A stretch of 64,000 nt of DNA from Struthio camelus (lineage: Eukaryota; Chordata; Aves; Struthioniformes; Struthionidae), in the NCBI RefSeq assembly GCF_040807025.1, contig NC_090946.1, positions 83,016,641 to 83,080,640 on the forward strand, in the 5' to 3' direction. Below, piece by piece: positions 37,801 through 52,800 of the stretch. The first letter of the stretch is position 1, and every line of letters starts with the position of its first letter. A program made the position numbers and the translations under genes. The notes under the pieces were generated by a model. It saw nothing but the letters and a program-made list of their open reading frames with translations, had not been told where the DNA came from and did not search any database.

Positions 37801-40800
37801 CTGGTCCCATTCAGGCCTCTCCGGGAAGCTGGATGTCTCACCAAGGCCGGTCTCAGCTGCAGAGGAGAAGGTTTCTCCTGCAAATTCTCCCCTGAATAAG
37901 ACACAACCACACGTCAGTGCCTTGCAGAGCAGGAAAACAGAACCGACCACAACAAACTTCATGCTTCCTTTTTATGTGACACAAGAAAAGTCACTTTAAA
38001 GGAGGCGACATTTAGTGTTATAAATCACATCTGCGAATTTAATTGCACTTACTGTTATAAACACACTTCAAGGACATTGTACAAGCAAATTTCAATAAAA
38101 TCAATAACAACAAAAACAACCACACCGAGCTGGGTCGAAAGCCTGTCCCTGACAAAGTAAGAAATGGACGTTTAAAAGTATTCAGAAAGGAGTTAAGGAC
38201 TTCCTTAGTCAGAGGTTTGACACTAGCTGATCCACTTTCCTGGTATATGTCCACTCACTTTTTCAATAATCCTTTGCTTTTGGCCGTTATAGCACCCTGC
38301 AGTAGTAACGAGTTCCTCAGCACAGAAAAGTACCTCCTTTCAGTTAAAACCTGAGGTCACTGAACCCCCTGTGCTCGTTCATACACGTACGTACGCGTAA
38401 ACACATATATACACATAGACACACAGACAGAATTAGATTTCTTTTATGAACAGTAAATAATCATTTCCTGTCTGACTTTATGTTTATACCATAATTTGAA
38501 AACCTTTCAAATTTCATAATTTGAAACTTTCAACATTCCTCCTCCGACATCTATTTTCCAAATGCACCAAAACAAATTTCTGAATACTTACTCATGCATG
38601 TTTTCCAACACTTAATTGTATATAGTAATTAAAAGAGTACCAGACGTGCCTTCTTCCATGGCATTTTCTATAACTTCCTGACTCTACTCGTTTCATCTCT
38701 CTGAATTTCAAGCTCCGTTACCACTCACTTCTGCTTTTAGTGTCTCCTTTTTTAAAAAAATATAAAGGAGTCTACTTCAGGCACGTCCATACCATATACT
38801 TGTACCTTAAAAAAGTACTGACATTTATCTGTCTCAATGCAGAGCAAAAGATGACTGGCACCCTAGCAAACTCTACTATAAGCTGCTGTAACAACAATAA
38901 AGTTATTCTAAAGAGACGGAAAAAAAAATGAAATGTACATAAATCTCCAGCATAAAATTATATGCTTTCAAGGCACAAATAACTTTCAAAGAACTAATTT
39001 AGGGAATTTCTCCATACACCTAGAAATATGATTTTCAATTAAGATGAAATTTAAAACTGATTTCCTTAAATCAATGAAAACCCTTGCGTGGAAAGTCTTG
39101 CTTTACTTAAGCTGGTTGTGCTTCGTGAATCTGCTTAAGCTAAACTGTAAATAGTAAATAGTAAAGCTATTCTTAATCTAAAATGAAATTTGCCTTAATA
39201 AGTATTTGAACCAATTTAAGTAAGTGTGTTTAAACAACTGTAATTAATTAAGTTTAAAAACTACTTCAAGTTAACTAGTGTGTACATGAGGTTTTCATAG
39301 ACAGAGGAAATCAGATCACAAGCAGCAGTCTTTGCCACTACTTGTCAATATAAATTGGAATGAAATTAGCATAGATTCCACTCATTAGAGACGTACCTGC
39401 TTGCAACCAGATTTTGAAGAGCTAAACTGATAATTTGATATATGAGTTTCCAAATACAAATAAAGAGGTGAAAAGAGAAAATGCAATGAGTAACAAATTT
39501 CACGCATACATTAATGAGTACTGGAGGTAACAGGTCTTTTTGCGTGGTCTTTCTTTGAAAGTGCTAGATTTTTGGGCTTGTTTTTGTTTCAGTTTGATGG
39601 CAAACTGTTCATTCATATGTTATCAATAAGAAAAATGGCACTGTTGCATATTATCCTTTATCCCACGTGCTTAGAAGACAGAAGGAATGAAACATGCCAG
39701 TATTTAAAACTACTAAATCACAAACATCTCATTGTTTAAAAGAAGCCTCTAGTGGTATGACTGCTAAGGTGTAGGTATAAAAATCTCACAGCTGGGGCAT
39801 TGCAGAATTCCAAATTTACCTGCCACCGTAGGTTTTTTTGACCGGGTTTTTAAGTCACTCAAAGTACAAATCGGAAATGAGTTTCCTCTGCACTTGGCAA
39901 CACTCCTACCTGCACTGTCTCCGGGCTTCTGACTGCGAAGCTTCTTCTGTGAACTGGGCTTAGGCAGCCCTTCGAAGCTTTTCAGCGGCCAGGAGTTTGA
40001 GAAGTTAACGGTACTATCTTGTGACTTCTTCGGAGAGTCAGCGGGAGGGGAGACGTGCTTTGGACTGCTCTGGGGGGATGACAGAGGATAGGACGGCAGG
40101 ATGAAGGCGCCCTGACCCGCACCAGAACCTTGAAAGGGCAACGCATGCTCTGCTTGACTGCAAAAAGTTCTCTGCGTCTTGCTGGAAAAATTTAGGCTGG
40201 CACAAACTGAGCAAAGAAAAAGAGAACAGTACTGAAGATAATTAGCCTCTCTGACATCTCTTATAATAACAACTTACAATGAAATAATACACTCTCTGGA
40301 CAATAAAAAATGAAGGTTAGCGTTCAACCCAAGTGACAAACTAAATTAAATTAGCTGTTATAAAGCTACTTTTCAAACTGCACTGTCTCTTGAAATATCA
40401 ATTTCCTTTTCCTGCATTCAATGAAATGAGCTTGAACCTAAGCTGTTTGGCAGTGATGCTTTAAAGATTATATTTAAAAAAAACTATACATGCAAGTAGA
40501 TAGAACATAGTTCTCTCGCTTGCTGCTCCATATTCCAAGCCTGTATAGCAGAAGATTTTAAACACAATTCTCAAAACTCAGTGATACAAGAGTACAAATA
40601 AAGCACAAATGTTATGAATCCTACTTTCTTTAATAATCTAAAAATACAATCATTTCTCCCCCAAAATCAGTAGATTAAAAATGAAAAGATAAATGTAGAT
40701 TTAGAATTAAATCGTTTTAATTGTTTTCCGTGAAAAGCAGATGCTGAACTCATAAAAACGTAGGGAGCAGAACTGTGTCCCACATGCTCAAACTCTTAAC

Positions 40801-43800
40801 CGTGTAAGGGCGTAAGAGGACAAGCTTCACAACGTTCTGGGCGGTTGCTGGAAAGCAAGCTGGGCCGCTTCAGCGATCTGATGGGAAGTACGAACCCCCA
40901 AACGATTCTACTGCCATCACTGAGAGCGGCAGCGAGAACAAGTGACACCGCGAACTGGGCTTGGAGAATCTGCTTACTGGCTGTGTCATTCCCAAGAAAC
41001 CCAAGTCTCTCTAGCTACAATTAAAGCACGGAGCCACCCGATTTGTAAATGGGCTTTCTAAGGTCTCTGCCTTTTGCCTTCCACGGCTGCAGCACCCTCA
41101 CACTCCCCCGGGGTATCCTTGGGACACGAAACTGAGAAAACCAGGTCAGGCGCGGGGTGGCATTACAGGAGAAAGGCTCGAGGAACAATAAGAGCTGGCA
41201 CAAAAACCGCGTGCAGAGAATAAATCAGCAAGTACAGACGTGCTGAAGACCGAGAGGAAAGGACAGAAGATTGACTCTGTAGTCCTGGAGGCAAAAAACA
41301 AAGGGGGAATTTCTCCTTCCTTTCCACAGGTATTAGAAGAACACCACGGCCAGCAGCCCACAGCTAGCTAAGGGTACGTTACGTCGAGTGACGTTCCTAG
41401 ACACCTTCCAAGGAGGTTTCAGCACGACCGCTTGTCCAACAGCGGGAGCCAAGCAGCTGGAGCTGCTCCAGCACCTTTGCCCATAGGTCTGGTATCACTA
41501 CCGCCTATTACCGCAGACAGTGAGTTTATTCCGTTACTGAATGTACAGCTGGCATTGCTACTATTATTATTTATGAACAGGCAAGCTTCTACGTGTTACC
41601 TTCCTGATTTATCCCAGCCTCCCCCTCCAGGGTTAAAGCACGCTCGCCCCAGTCCTTAGCCTCACTTTTGAGGCTAGCAACAAATGCTGCCAAAAACAGC
41701 ACTGCCCTGGGTATCTGTCTGCTAAAAAGCGTACAGAGCGCCCATCAGTTGTCAGCTAGCAAGGAGTTTCAGAGACTAAATTAAAACAACGGCATGAAAA
41801 TTAACAGCTTTACACATACCAACAGCGTCTCTGCAGGACACTTCCCTCCCTCCGAGGAAGCGACAAACCTGCGCCTCCGCGCGCTAAGGCACTTTCAGCC
41901 CGGCAGCCCTGCCGCCCTCCCCACGGCGGGGAGGACCAACGGCAGCATAGTAACTAGTCTCAGAGAGGCAAGATTCGGACCGGAGCCCTGCTGTCAAGCA
42001 GGCTGCACTGATCTGACATATACTACGAACAGAACCCTAAACACCACTTTTTCAAGAAAAGTTCAGATTCTGTTACGCTGATACAGGCAGGTATCAGACA
42101 AAGGTGGGGGTGGCAAATTAAATAACCGTGAACGAAAAACAGGAGTGAGGCATCACCACTTCTGTGTGGGTATGAAACAACATTTTAGTAATAGTTTAAA
42201 TAATCTAACACAGGAAAAAAAAAAGACATGCCCAGAGTAACATGCACCCATTTATAATACCGTTACAATCCATGTATGTACCTTTGTCTTGCTGACAGTT
42301 ATTTAATCCTAAAAATTGTAAATCAGAATCCACACTACCACTCTTCCCATGTATCTGTGTGCATCCAAGTTGTCCACATTTCCCTGAAATATGTGGCTGA
42401 TGAGAGCCCATAGCACCTTTCAAAAGGAAAACACAAATAACTAGATAAATACTTAACACATTATTTAACTCAAAAGACACAACAGTACTTAACAGTGAAT
42501 TAAGACTTTTTTTCTAACCTGCCATGTAGAAATTAACCAGTTTGAAAGCTGTTAACGCTCCATCGAGGAGTTGCCAAGCGAGCCAGCACAGCGCTCGCCC
42601 AGGCCTTCCTTCCAGCTCCCGCAACGGCAGGGGGCCGAAACGAAAAACCAGAACAACTACTTCTTTCAATATACGACAAGGAAGGGAAGACAAAACCCCA
42701 AAAGGCAGCAAGTTTCTTTAGAAGGATGTCAGTGCTAGCACAAGCGGGGCTAAACTTGGCGCTCCCCAAACAGAGCGGCGTACGCGCCGTGCTGCCCAGC
42801 GCAGAGAGCAGGTCAAGCCTGGTCTTGCCCGGTTTCTTCACGTGCCTTTTTGCTATTACAATACGTACCATTGAGTTTACGTTGGTAGCGTAAATTAAGT
42901 ATAGCACTAAACCCTACACTTTCTTATGAAACTGGTGTTAAAAAACCCCAAACTTTGTATCCTGTAAAACAGCCTTCAAAGCTCACTCGTCGGAGAGCTT
43001 CCTCACAGCTTTCTACCCTAACAGCACAAAAGAGAAAATATACAAACCTAGAATAGGTACGCACCTATCTGCTCTCCTGAAGAGCCTACAACACATAACT
43101 GCGACCTTCCCTGCCTGTTGCCTAATTTACAGTTTGGTATTTCATATCCTGCAGCCATTACCAATTGATTCCCGCCAGCACGTGCCGTATGACGACCTCG
43201 GCTACTCTAGCCAACAAAGCGCTCCCGCCGAAAAGTCAGTAACATTCTCTCTTTTTAATTTACTGCTTTATCTGTAATTCAAATCGAGTTTTGCAGTGTA
43301 AAATAATTTTTGGCTGAATTATGTCACTGCTGATCTATTTCTTCTTGCTAGTTTTGCAAAAGCAGCAGAAAGCTCCACGTTTCAGGGACTCCCTGAGTCC
43401 TCTTGTTCAATACAGCCGTTTATACAACCGCATCATTTCCTTTTGGTCATACCTTGAATGGCCAAATTACATTAAATGCTGTGAAAACACAGCACGGTCT
43501 GCAAAGACACTGATTTACGAGCTCTCTTAGGTCTGTGTAAACTAATGAATAGCTGTGCGCATAAAGCAGGACCGCTAAAGCATGGCTGAAGTTTTCAGAT
43601 GGTGTACGCTTCTCCAAAAGCATGAGCCAACTATTCCAGTTCGCTTCAGCTGGAGACATAGTCCTGTGGCTCCTATCACTCAATGCTTTGTAGTAAATTA
43701 AAATAAATATGAAAACAAATACTCAACAAATGACGAACCATGCCCAATAAGCCACAAATTTATGTTCGAGTTCTTCTAAATCTATTTCATAAACGGTACT

Positions 43801-46800
43801 GCCTATTTAATCACACACTTAGGTATGTTAATACTTACCAGCACAAAGAGAAGAATGATCAGAGTTAAAATCTATACTACTCTGAAATAAATTCCTTGAC
43901 GGTCTTTTCCTACTAAAAAATAACTCATCACTGACTGGCATTCCTTGAGAGGGCCTTAACTTTGGAGAATGAAGGAAACCATTGGGTGGAGAGAACTGTA
44001 AGAAAAAGGAAAATAAAGAAACATGTATGTGTGTGAACACAACGTTCAACCCTTTTCTTTACAAACACCCGAACGCCCCGAGCGACGGTGTCATCCAGAC
44101 CCCACCACTGCCCACAACCGTCTCCGTTTACACCAAAATTACACAAGTCACTGTCTGGAGGTCGAGAAGACAAGACTGACGGGAAAAGAAGGATTTTCTT
44201 TCCCGTCACTTAGAAAACGAAAAGCAACAGAGCGAGCGTGTACGTGAGCCACCGCGGAAACAAACCCGGCTCCTCCTGCGGAAAGCCCAGCTCTACCCGT
44301 CCCGAACGCAGGGGCAGGAAGCAGCAGAGATGCCGCCAGCAGAACAGGGGCAGCGGCAGAACGGGCGGCGCAGCGAGGCCCTGCAGAAACCATCCAGACA
44401 GATCAAGGCTTGCAGCTCTCAAAACGAGCTGCACGGCAGGAGACAGCTGCGTGGTGCAGCCCCGCTCTCTCCAAAGCCCTCATCTTCCAGTAATCTGCAG
44501 TTTAAGACCAAATTTGAATGAGACAAAATGACTCAGTGGCAAGAGCAGCAGAGATGAAACAAGTCCTTCTGGCTTATACAAATTCTTATATATATTGCAG
44601 TGCATCAGAATTAATATTACAACCAGAAAATCAGGTGGAAGGATCAAGATCTGTTCCCCCAAATGTGCTGGGCAGGATTTACAAAAAGAATAAACATATA
44701 ACCAAAATTTAATCTACAAGTACTTACTCAATAACAATGAAATAAAAGAGTGAGAAATAAATACCTAAACTCAGAACACTACTTAAAGTTTTTAAAAATA
44801 GGTTTCTAATTCTATTTTCCAACATTAAACTGTTTCACCTAGCATTTTATTATAAGATGGGTAAAAACAAGGTATGAAGCCTTTCACTGTCCTAAAACCA
44901 AGCCCAAGTTGTTGCAGCGCGACCAAGAGAACAGTTCAAAAACTCAGGTCTCTCACAAAAAAAGGAAGCATTTTTTAAGACCTCATAATTTAGCACTGAG
45001 CCCGATGGTACATCAACACAAATTACTAAGATTTCCTTTGTTAATAAAGTGCATTTGATTTTTAAATGTAAAATATGTTGATAACTATTTTCTTTTCCCA
45101 GCTATCCAATACTTTTAGTAGTTTAAGTGTTAAAAAGCATTTTAGCTGGATTCCAGTTCCCACTCAAATATATCTTACAACTACTCACATTCCAAAAAGA
45201 AAAAATTAGCTGACTTGTACCATTCATCGTATTTAAAAATTAAAAAATAATATATTGAATAAGTACATTAGCTACGTTTAAATAGCCAACACCTCCTTAA
45301 GTTGTGAAAAAGCGTACTGCAGATTCAGTCTAAAAGCTGTATTTGGTAAGATCATATCCTGTAACGAGAACCCATTACAGTTAAAGGAGAATTCTGAAAA
45401 ATATAAATACCTAGCAAAATAAAGACCACGCTTCAAATAAAGGCTTTTTGCTTTCCAATTTAAATAGTAAAATCAGCAATTTAAGTCAGTTCAAGGCTAT
45501 ATTAATCAACTCTGTTCTCCTCTTTCATAGAGGCGGCTCCACACAGAGGTCAAAATACAAGTCCGAACAGAACTGGAAACATTTGTTCAATACTTGAAAG
45601 AACTGCACTACATTAAGGCTAAAAAAATTTCTTTACTTGATATACCAATTTTGTGAATGAAGGATTTCTGGCCTAAAACATACACAGCATTTCCAGTTAT
45701 TTTAAAAAAAAAAAAAAAAGAAAAGTTAATGTCACTGAAGATCTCAGTTCACCCCCAGGATGGGTTCTCAAGTTGGGAACTCAACACAAATTCCTGCAAA
45801 ATCAAGCCACAATTTTGATTAGTCCGTAATTCAGTTTCTCCTCAATTTACCGCCTGGCTCACAGTCCAGCTCAGCTGTAGCGTCCCACAAAATCTCAAAA
45901 GGCAGGCCAGTTTGAGCAGATAAGCTCAAATGAGATCTGCGACCAAATACCACCTCTGAAACTCGTACCTGGAGAAGGGGCCCTGCGGCACACCTCGCAC
46001 GGGCGCTGAATAGCCACGCTACGGCGGGGACTAAAGACGCCGTGCAAAACCGTGAGGCTACGGCCAGTTCTAAGGCTTGCTAAACGTCGAGTGCGCAAGT
46101 ATACATCTCACGGTAATCTAACAGACTGTAACGTCTTGAAAGTGGTATGATACAGCCGAATAAAGAGCAGCTAAATTCTCTGATTTACTGCTGTGAAACA
46201 AATAGGCTTTCACCAAAGCAGCACAAAATAAGACCTGCCCAGAACTTAAAACTTGAAACGGCAGAGTCGTGAGATAAGGAGCATGGCTGTGAATATACTT
46301 TGATTGTTTTAAAATCATTATAATATTTACTTGGTCACAAAATATCTTAAAAAGAGCATCCTTTTATTGTCGTTATGGAACACACACAAAAACCTTTAAA
46401 AGCTTCCACAAAAGCTTCAGAGCCTTTCCAGTTAAAGTTGATCCGCAATACACGTTAACAAGATATAAACACAAGCCAAAAGAAATTAAGCTCCATACCC
46501 TACCAATGAAAGGCTGCTTGAAAGAATGAAGTTCTAAGATCAAAATTTAAGTTACATATTTTTAATTTTGCTCTAATAATGCCCCCTCCCTTGAAAATGA
46601 AAAAATTCATGGTACCTGTCAGCAATAAATGAAGAAGCAAAGCAGTAATATGACTGTTTTCGTTTAGCGCTCTAAGAACCCACCCGGTTCACCCAGAGAC
46701 AGCATCTCCGTACTGACCGCCAGGGTACGCGTCTGCAGGGACGCACAGTCTCTTGAACTGGCCCGGTTTTGTCGTTCTTGGCAGCTTTTTTTTTGTGGTT

Positions 46801-49800
46801 AACCAGCAAAAATTTTGTCTTTACTTACAAAAAGGTACGTTCCAACATATTGTCACGTGCTCTAAATCCATCAAATACGATTACAGGGTCATTTATATAA
46901 CAATTCCCAATCTCTAATCTGAAGGATTTAAGGGAATCCCACTGAAAAACTCAGAAGCTTAAACTAAAAAAAATAGTATCTTCATCCCAGGAGGAAAGTG
47001 CTACTGCAGGGCTGGGCTTTCTCAGTGGGTGTCAGAGAAGGTTAGAGTCTCACTTAAACTATTGGTGGACAACTGCTGTGGACAAGCTTATGACAAGGAG
47101 GGAAAACTTAAGCAGCCTAGACACCCAGCGGGTCTCTCTGGGTCCCACTGCTGGTGAAAGACCGCAGGGGGGATCCAGCGGATAAGAAATGCCCCCGTAG
47201 GGTCAGAGCAGGAAATCCTGACGCTAATAAAGAGTAAGAAACAGAGAGAAGGTTCTGATTGCTGAACATACATTAAGAACAAGGATTTAAAGCACAACAG
47301 TAGTAACGATATGCTCTCTTTTTATCTTCAGGGTACTCTAAGGGACATTAGTAAAGAAGGCACAGCAGGTATGCGATTTGTTTTGGGTTATTATAAATCG
47401 GGATAAAAGAGGAGATGAGAACTCAGGATTCCTGGTTCTGTGATCAGGCTGTTCGAGCCCATCACTTTCAATCGGCATGTATTTCAGTCTGTAAAGAAAT
47501 GCATTCCTTAATGCACAGTAAGTGAAAAGTGCTTAACCCTTATTTTCCCATACAGACAAAACAATGGATGCAGAAAGAACAAGTTATACAACACGGACAT
47601 GATTGTACAACTTTGCTCGGTTGCTCAGATTCCAGCTATAGGAATAAAAACTGCCTGCTTTCTTGCATGCAAATTATAATCACAGAGGCTCTAAGTTTGC
47701 TAACCACAGGCACGCAGGGTGGTGGCACATAAGAAGCGCAAACCTAAAGCTGCCAGATTTTTCCATGAAATGGATGACAGATCCTGGCAAACAGAATTCT
47801 CAAAGGTTTCGATTTCACTTAATTTCCACTAGTACCAGTAGCGCTGGGAACCGAAAGAAATACGAACTTGGTTACCCGATCGCAGCCCTTGCACCGGACC
47901 GCTCACTGAACAACGCTCCCTTCCTACAGTCTCACGTCACCGAGCAGCTGCGCTGGGTGAGACGGAAGGTCCAGCTAACCAAACGTCCTTTCTCCAACAG
48001 CGAGCAACAACTTACGCCCAGGGAAGAGATCAGGCACAGCACAAACATGCAATGCTATTTCCCCAGAATACTCACGGCTCACCTCCCAGAGGCCTCCACC
48101 TCCACGCACAACGAAAGGGTAAGTTTTATCAAATACACAGGTCAACCTCCACTGTCCTTTAATCCTTGCTATCCACTGCAGAAAACAAGACTCTTTGTTT
48201 CGTAAAACTAATTTCATAGATCAGTCTGAACACTCGTTATGGTCTTGATAAAACCCAGCTACGAAGTGCTCCAGTTAGCTCTCAGATCGGCAGGTAAAGG
48301 AACTCCACACGTATCAGCAAATAATGAAGTTACGTGAAGGTCTGTGTAGTTCATGCACGCCTTGTAACACCCAACCTACGACACTGCTAAAAACTGCAGT
48401 GAAACGTTCAAATGCTGCGGCTTCCCCCACCTGACGGCACAGCTTTCGACAGCGGGCGCAGCGATCCGCGGCAGCGGTTGCAGGGGAAACCGCGTGAGGC
48501 CATCTGCGCACGGCGAGAACGCGTACCGCGTTACGTGCTCTCCGCAGCGCGCTCCGTTCGCGGTGCGGGCACAGCAGCGCTTCCCTGCCGAGATGGCCAG
48601 CAACTCCCGGCGCAGCACTAGCTTATTTAGCAGCAACTGCTTAGTTTCTTCGTGTTTCCAGGAGTTTGGTGGAGCAAGTAATATTTCCAGAACAAGCAGC
48701 GCTCCGATTTCTTTCAAAGTGCTTCTGTACCCCAAACCACAGACTGTGTTTTCAGTCTGACAGTTCACCTAAATTGGGATTGTAAGAGATTATAACAAGG
48801 GAACGCGGCGGGTGGGGACTGCTAACAAAGACAGATATTGTGATGTTCCCGACCTCCTTTGTGTGACCTCTCCACAATGGCGTGACAAGCTGGGAAACTA
48901 TGTGAGGCTGTGACATGTTTAGTTACAGCAGGTTACTTTCAATTACTCAAAATGAGCACCTAAAAGCTAGTAAGAGCATATCAAGTCCCAAAGAAAACAA
49001 TATAAATATTTATTTCGGGACAGGATCTGGTTCCATGCAGACTGGAATTGTTGACACTTTCCAAGGCTTCAACCAAGGAAGCAGAGCAGGCCTAATGCCT
49101 CAGTGGCTCTGGGAAGAAAATACCAACTTCACCAAATTCAGACAACTTTACACATTTAATTTACAGAGAGCAAACTGATTATGACAAGCTTGGCTCTGCC
49201 AGCTCGGGATGAGAAAAGAACTGGACCTTACTGAACTACAAAGGAAAAAATCCATGGGGTTATGCACTTTTTTAAATCCCTTTTTGCCAAGTGTTTCATC
49301 TGTCTAGCAACCAGCGGTCCACAGATGCCGTTCCAAGGTTCCTGTAAGTATATGCTCCAGAAAGTTTTAACGCCTGCAAGTGTACAAATTGAAACAATAG
49401 CCTTAGTTCAGCTAGGAACCAGAAAAGCTGCAGCCTACTGATGCAAAGCGAGTGGTGATAGCAACTAGCTTTCCCCAGTGTAAGGGCCAGGAAGCCAGGC
49501 CTGTTAGAATTCGGCTTTCGAAGAAGCTAGAGTTAAAAGGCAGAGTTTGTCCTGCAGCTTTGTCAGATGTCACAGCAGTCAGGAATGAAACCTGTACAAG
49601 CACAGCGAATTATGCTGAATTTGATGAACTCAAATTTTGCTTTCAGAAAGAAAAAAGGAAAGCTGAGGTGCTATGAACACCTACACCCTTAAGTCCTGTA
49701 GGTGAAGCTCTGAAGTGTGAAATTATCTAATTTAACCAAAGAACACTAGTTGTCAAAAAGACCCTCACACTAAATAAACACTGGTATACACGGTTTATGT

Positions 49801-52800
49801 AATGACCTCTATCAGTTGTTTGCTCCCTGACCCGCGAGCACTCATTTGGGAAGGGCATCCCATGGCACAACGTTTCTGAGGTGCACCACTGATGCTGGCC
49901 CCACTGGCAGCCAAACTCCACGCCACCGTTAGCTCTGCCCCCGAGGCAGCGGCATCGCGGGGGACGAGTGCATCTGTTCTGCCACACTCATGACTTCTCT
50001 GGGCCTCTGGTGGCACTAGCTGGCTGACTTGCATTTTCTTCTGCGTTACACCTGCGAGCAGTACGCAATTCCAAGCTCAGAACAAAGGCATCCCCGGGAA
50101 TCTGAGGTGGTCACGGTTCAAGTGTTTGCAACTGGACCCTCTCACTAATAAGTGATTTAGCATAACTCACGCAGAACTAACAAACAAGGAGAAACTCTGC
50201 GCTTGCATCTCTAGTGTAAACGTAACCATCGTTAGCTGGTGGTATCTCTACTGCTGAAAGTGGCAGCCGCTGTATCACTACAGCCACACCTCGACTTTGC
50301 TGGAAAACGCACTGTACAGAATAGGCACTCTTGGTTATGGGTATCAGCGTAGTCAGGCTGGTGCAATGCTTCTCCTTTTGAAGCCAGTCAGCATAGTTGA
50401 TGCCTGTAAGCTTACAGATGGGTATGACATAAAAATCAGTTTCCAAGCACTTCAGAGGTGACAGAGGAAAGTTTCTTCAACGAGCCAACGTAACATCACT
50501 GACAGAAGCTGCTTTTAGACAAACCCTTAAAGGCAATGTGCTTTATCTACATTACATTTGTAGTACACATTAACTTAGGTGTGTTTAACCTCACATCTTA
50601 TCAGATCAGCGAAGTCTAGACACGGCCTTGGACAATCACTGTATAACACACCCCTAAAAATCCTAGTAAAAAATGTCTTTAAACATTAAGCTAGTTTCAT
50701 GCATTCTTTCAGCCACAAAATGACTCCAAAAGTTAATTTTTAAACCAATTCATCTCAAAGGAATGTCTGAATTAATAATTAATTTTTTACATGTACACGA
50801 ACAAGTCAGCTACCCAAACTTTCTGCATGACATACCTTACTGAAAGCAGGCAGTTATAAACACATGCTGGGGGCAGCCTTCCCCCCCTGCCCTTTGATTG
50901 CCTAAGGCCCCAAGGTAAATAGCTTCATTTATACAGCATACAGCAATCTCTTTCATTTAACAAGAAACGTCTTCAAATGTAGGGAACACTGTCGAAGTTT
51001 AGGCCAGACACAAGCAAGCACAGCATCTTGAGTGAAAACACGGTTCACCTGCTTGCATCACAGATACACTCTGCAGGAGAGGAGCGATTTCTTTGTACTG
51101 ATGTAATGAAATAAGCACCATTAAGAAATCAGCAAATATCATACTAAAAATCAGAGAGCCAGATAAAGAGACGGCCCCCTGCCCTACAGGGCTTTACAGT
51201 CTATTCAGACAGATGTAATAGCAGGATAAGACAAATGTTTAGCATGCGAAGACCGGGTAACAAAAGTTGTCAGCCTAGAGTAATAAATGCTTCAGTACTT
51301 AAACTGATCTTGTTGCTTAAACTTCCATTATAGTAAATGGGGATATAGCCAATATGACTCAATTAAGTCTTGAGAGCGATTCATCTTACCCTGAATTAGG
51401 CACTCAGTCAGAAGAATAGCGCTCCAGACTCGACCGATTGCCCTGACCAGTTCTCCGTCGACAACGAGACTGCTTAAGCAGTTATCGCGTAGGTAGCCAA
51501 AATGAATCCCCACTCCATTTTCCCCTTATGCACGCAACGAGGAGCAGCAGCGTTGGGCTTCCTTTCCAACAGGAAGTCTTCCTGACATATTTCTTTTTTA
51601 AACAAGGCTGCTCCTTTACCTCACACAGAGTGCAAAGATGTGGTAGCTACATTAAACTATGCTTTTGTCTTTCACAGGAGCACTGTTACAGGCAAACCTT
51701 GGCTTTACGGATATCGAGGTACGAAGGAATTGTTGGCAAGTGAAAGACTGAGTGCCATCACAACTCCTGAGCGGCAGATAAGCGTAGTCAGCACCAGTTA
51801 GACAACTGCTACTGGAGAGATGCATGGTTATTACAGAAGTCTATGCAGACTAAATAGGTATGAGACTGAACACAGAAACAAAGCTACTCCTTGAGCCAGG
51901 TTCCGTTTACGTGTGATTCAGTATGCCTTGAAAAGAGCTTGGCAGGCAGGCAGTTGTTAATCCACAATGATTTTTCAAATGACAGCTCCCACAAGCCAGT
52001 TTTTTGAAGGATAGTTCTAAAATCTTATGTCTGCCAGGAGCATGCTTCTCTGAACTGTCCACTGATAAAGAAATAGTTTGCTTTTCCATATGGACTGAAT
52101 TCTTCAAACCCATTGAAAGCAAAACATTCGTTGCTGAATGGCATCAGATGTCAGGTCACTTTCCATAACTACGGGAGTAAGGCTTTTGACCTTTTTTACA
52201 TCAGATGAACCATATCACTGAAGCAGATTGGTAATACAGGCACAATTTTGGTACTGTGTTCATTTATCTCTAAGTCAAAACTGGCAACTTCCAAACGCTG
52301 TAAAACAGGATGCCAAACGTTATTCTTGTCCGTACTTACCTGCAAGTAAGCACAAAGGTATGTGGAGAGAAGTTACACTTCAATACAAAATGAGTTCCGG
52401 TTAACAGGAGGTTTCTGGTTATTCAGCTGTCTTTCAAGTAAGCGTGCAAAAGGAGCACTAACATTTTTTGCTTTGGTAGAGTGCAACTGATGATGTCTGC
52501 AAAATCTGACACCTCAGAGTTATCGATCTGCTTTCTACCAACTTAAATATGCAAGAAAACAACATAAAATGGAAGTGAGAGGCAAACAGAACAAAGTCAG
52601 AAAGTAGAGGGAAGAGAGCAACGGACAGCATTTCCAGGAGGCCTAGGATGCCTTAGAAAACCAGTCATTAGACACAAAAAAAAAAGTTCTCATCAAAAAG
52701 GAATAAATATGGTATATGATAAATAGTATTTTCTCTCCATAAAAGCCTTTGCACTGCCAACCACTGGCGTGCAAGCCAAGTCAGACTGGTTACAGTCAGA

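Noticed and set aside
47663-48205. 180-codon plus-strand open frame in TOGARAM1 intron 1
   Set aside because: No recognisable domain, no promoter or splice context and ordinary composition. Probably chance, though a lineage-specific gene cannot be excluded without transcripts.
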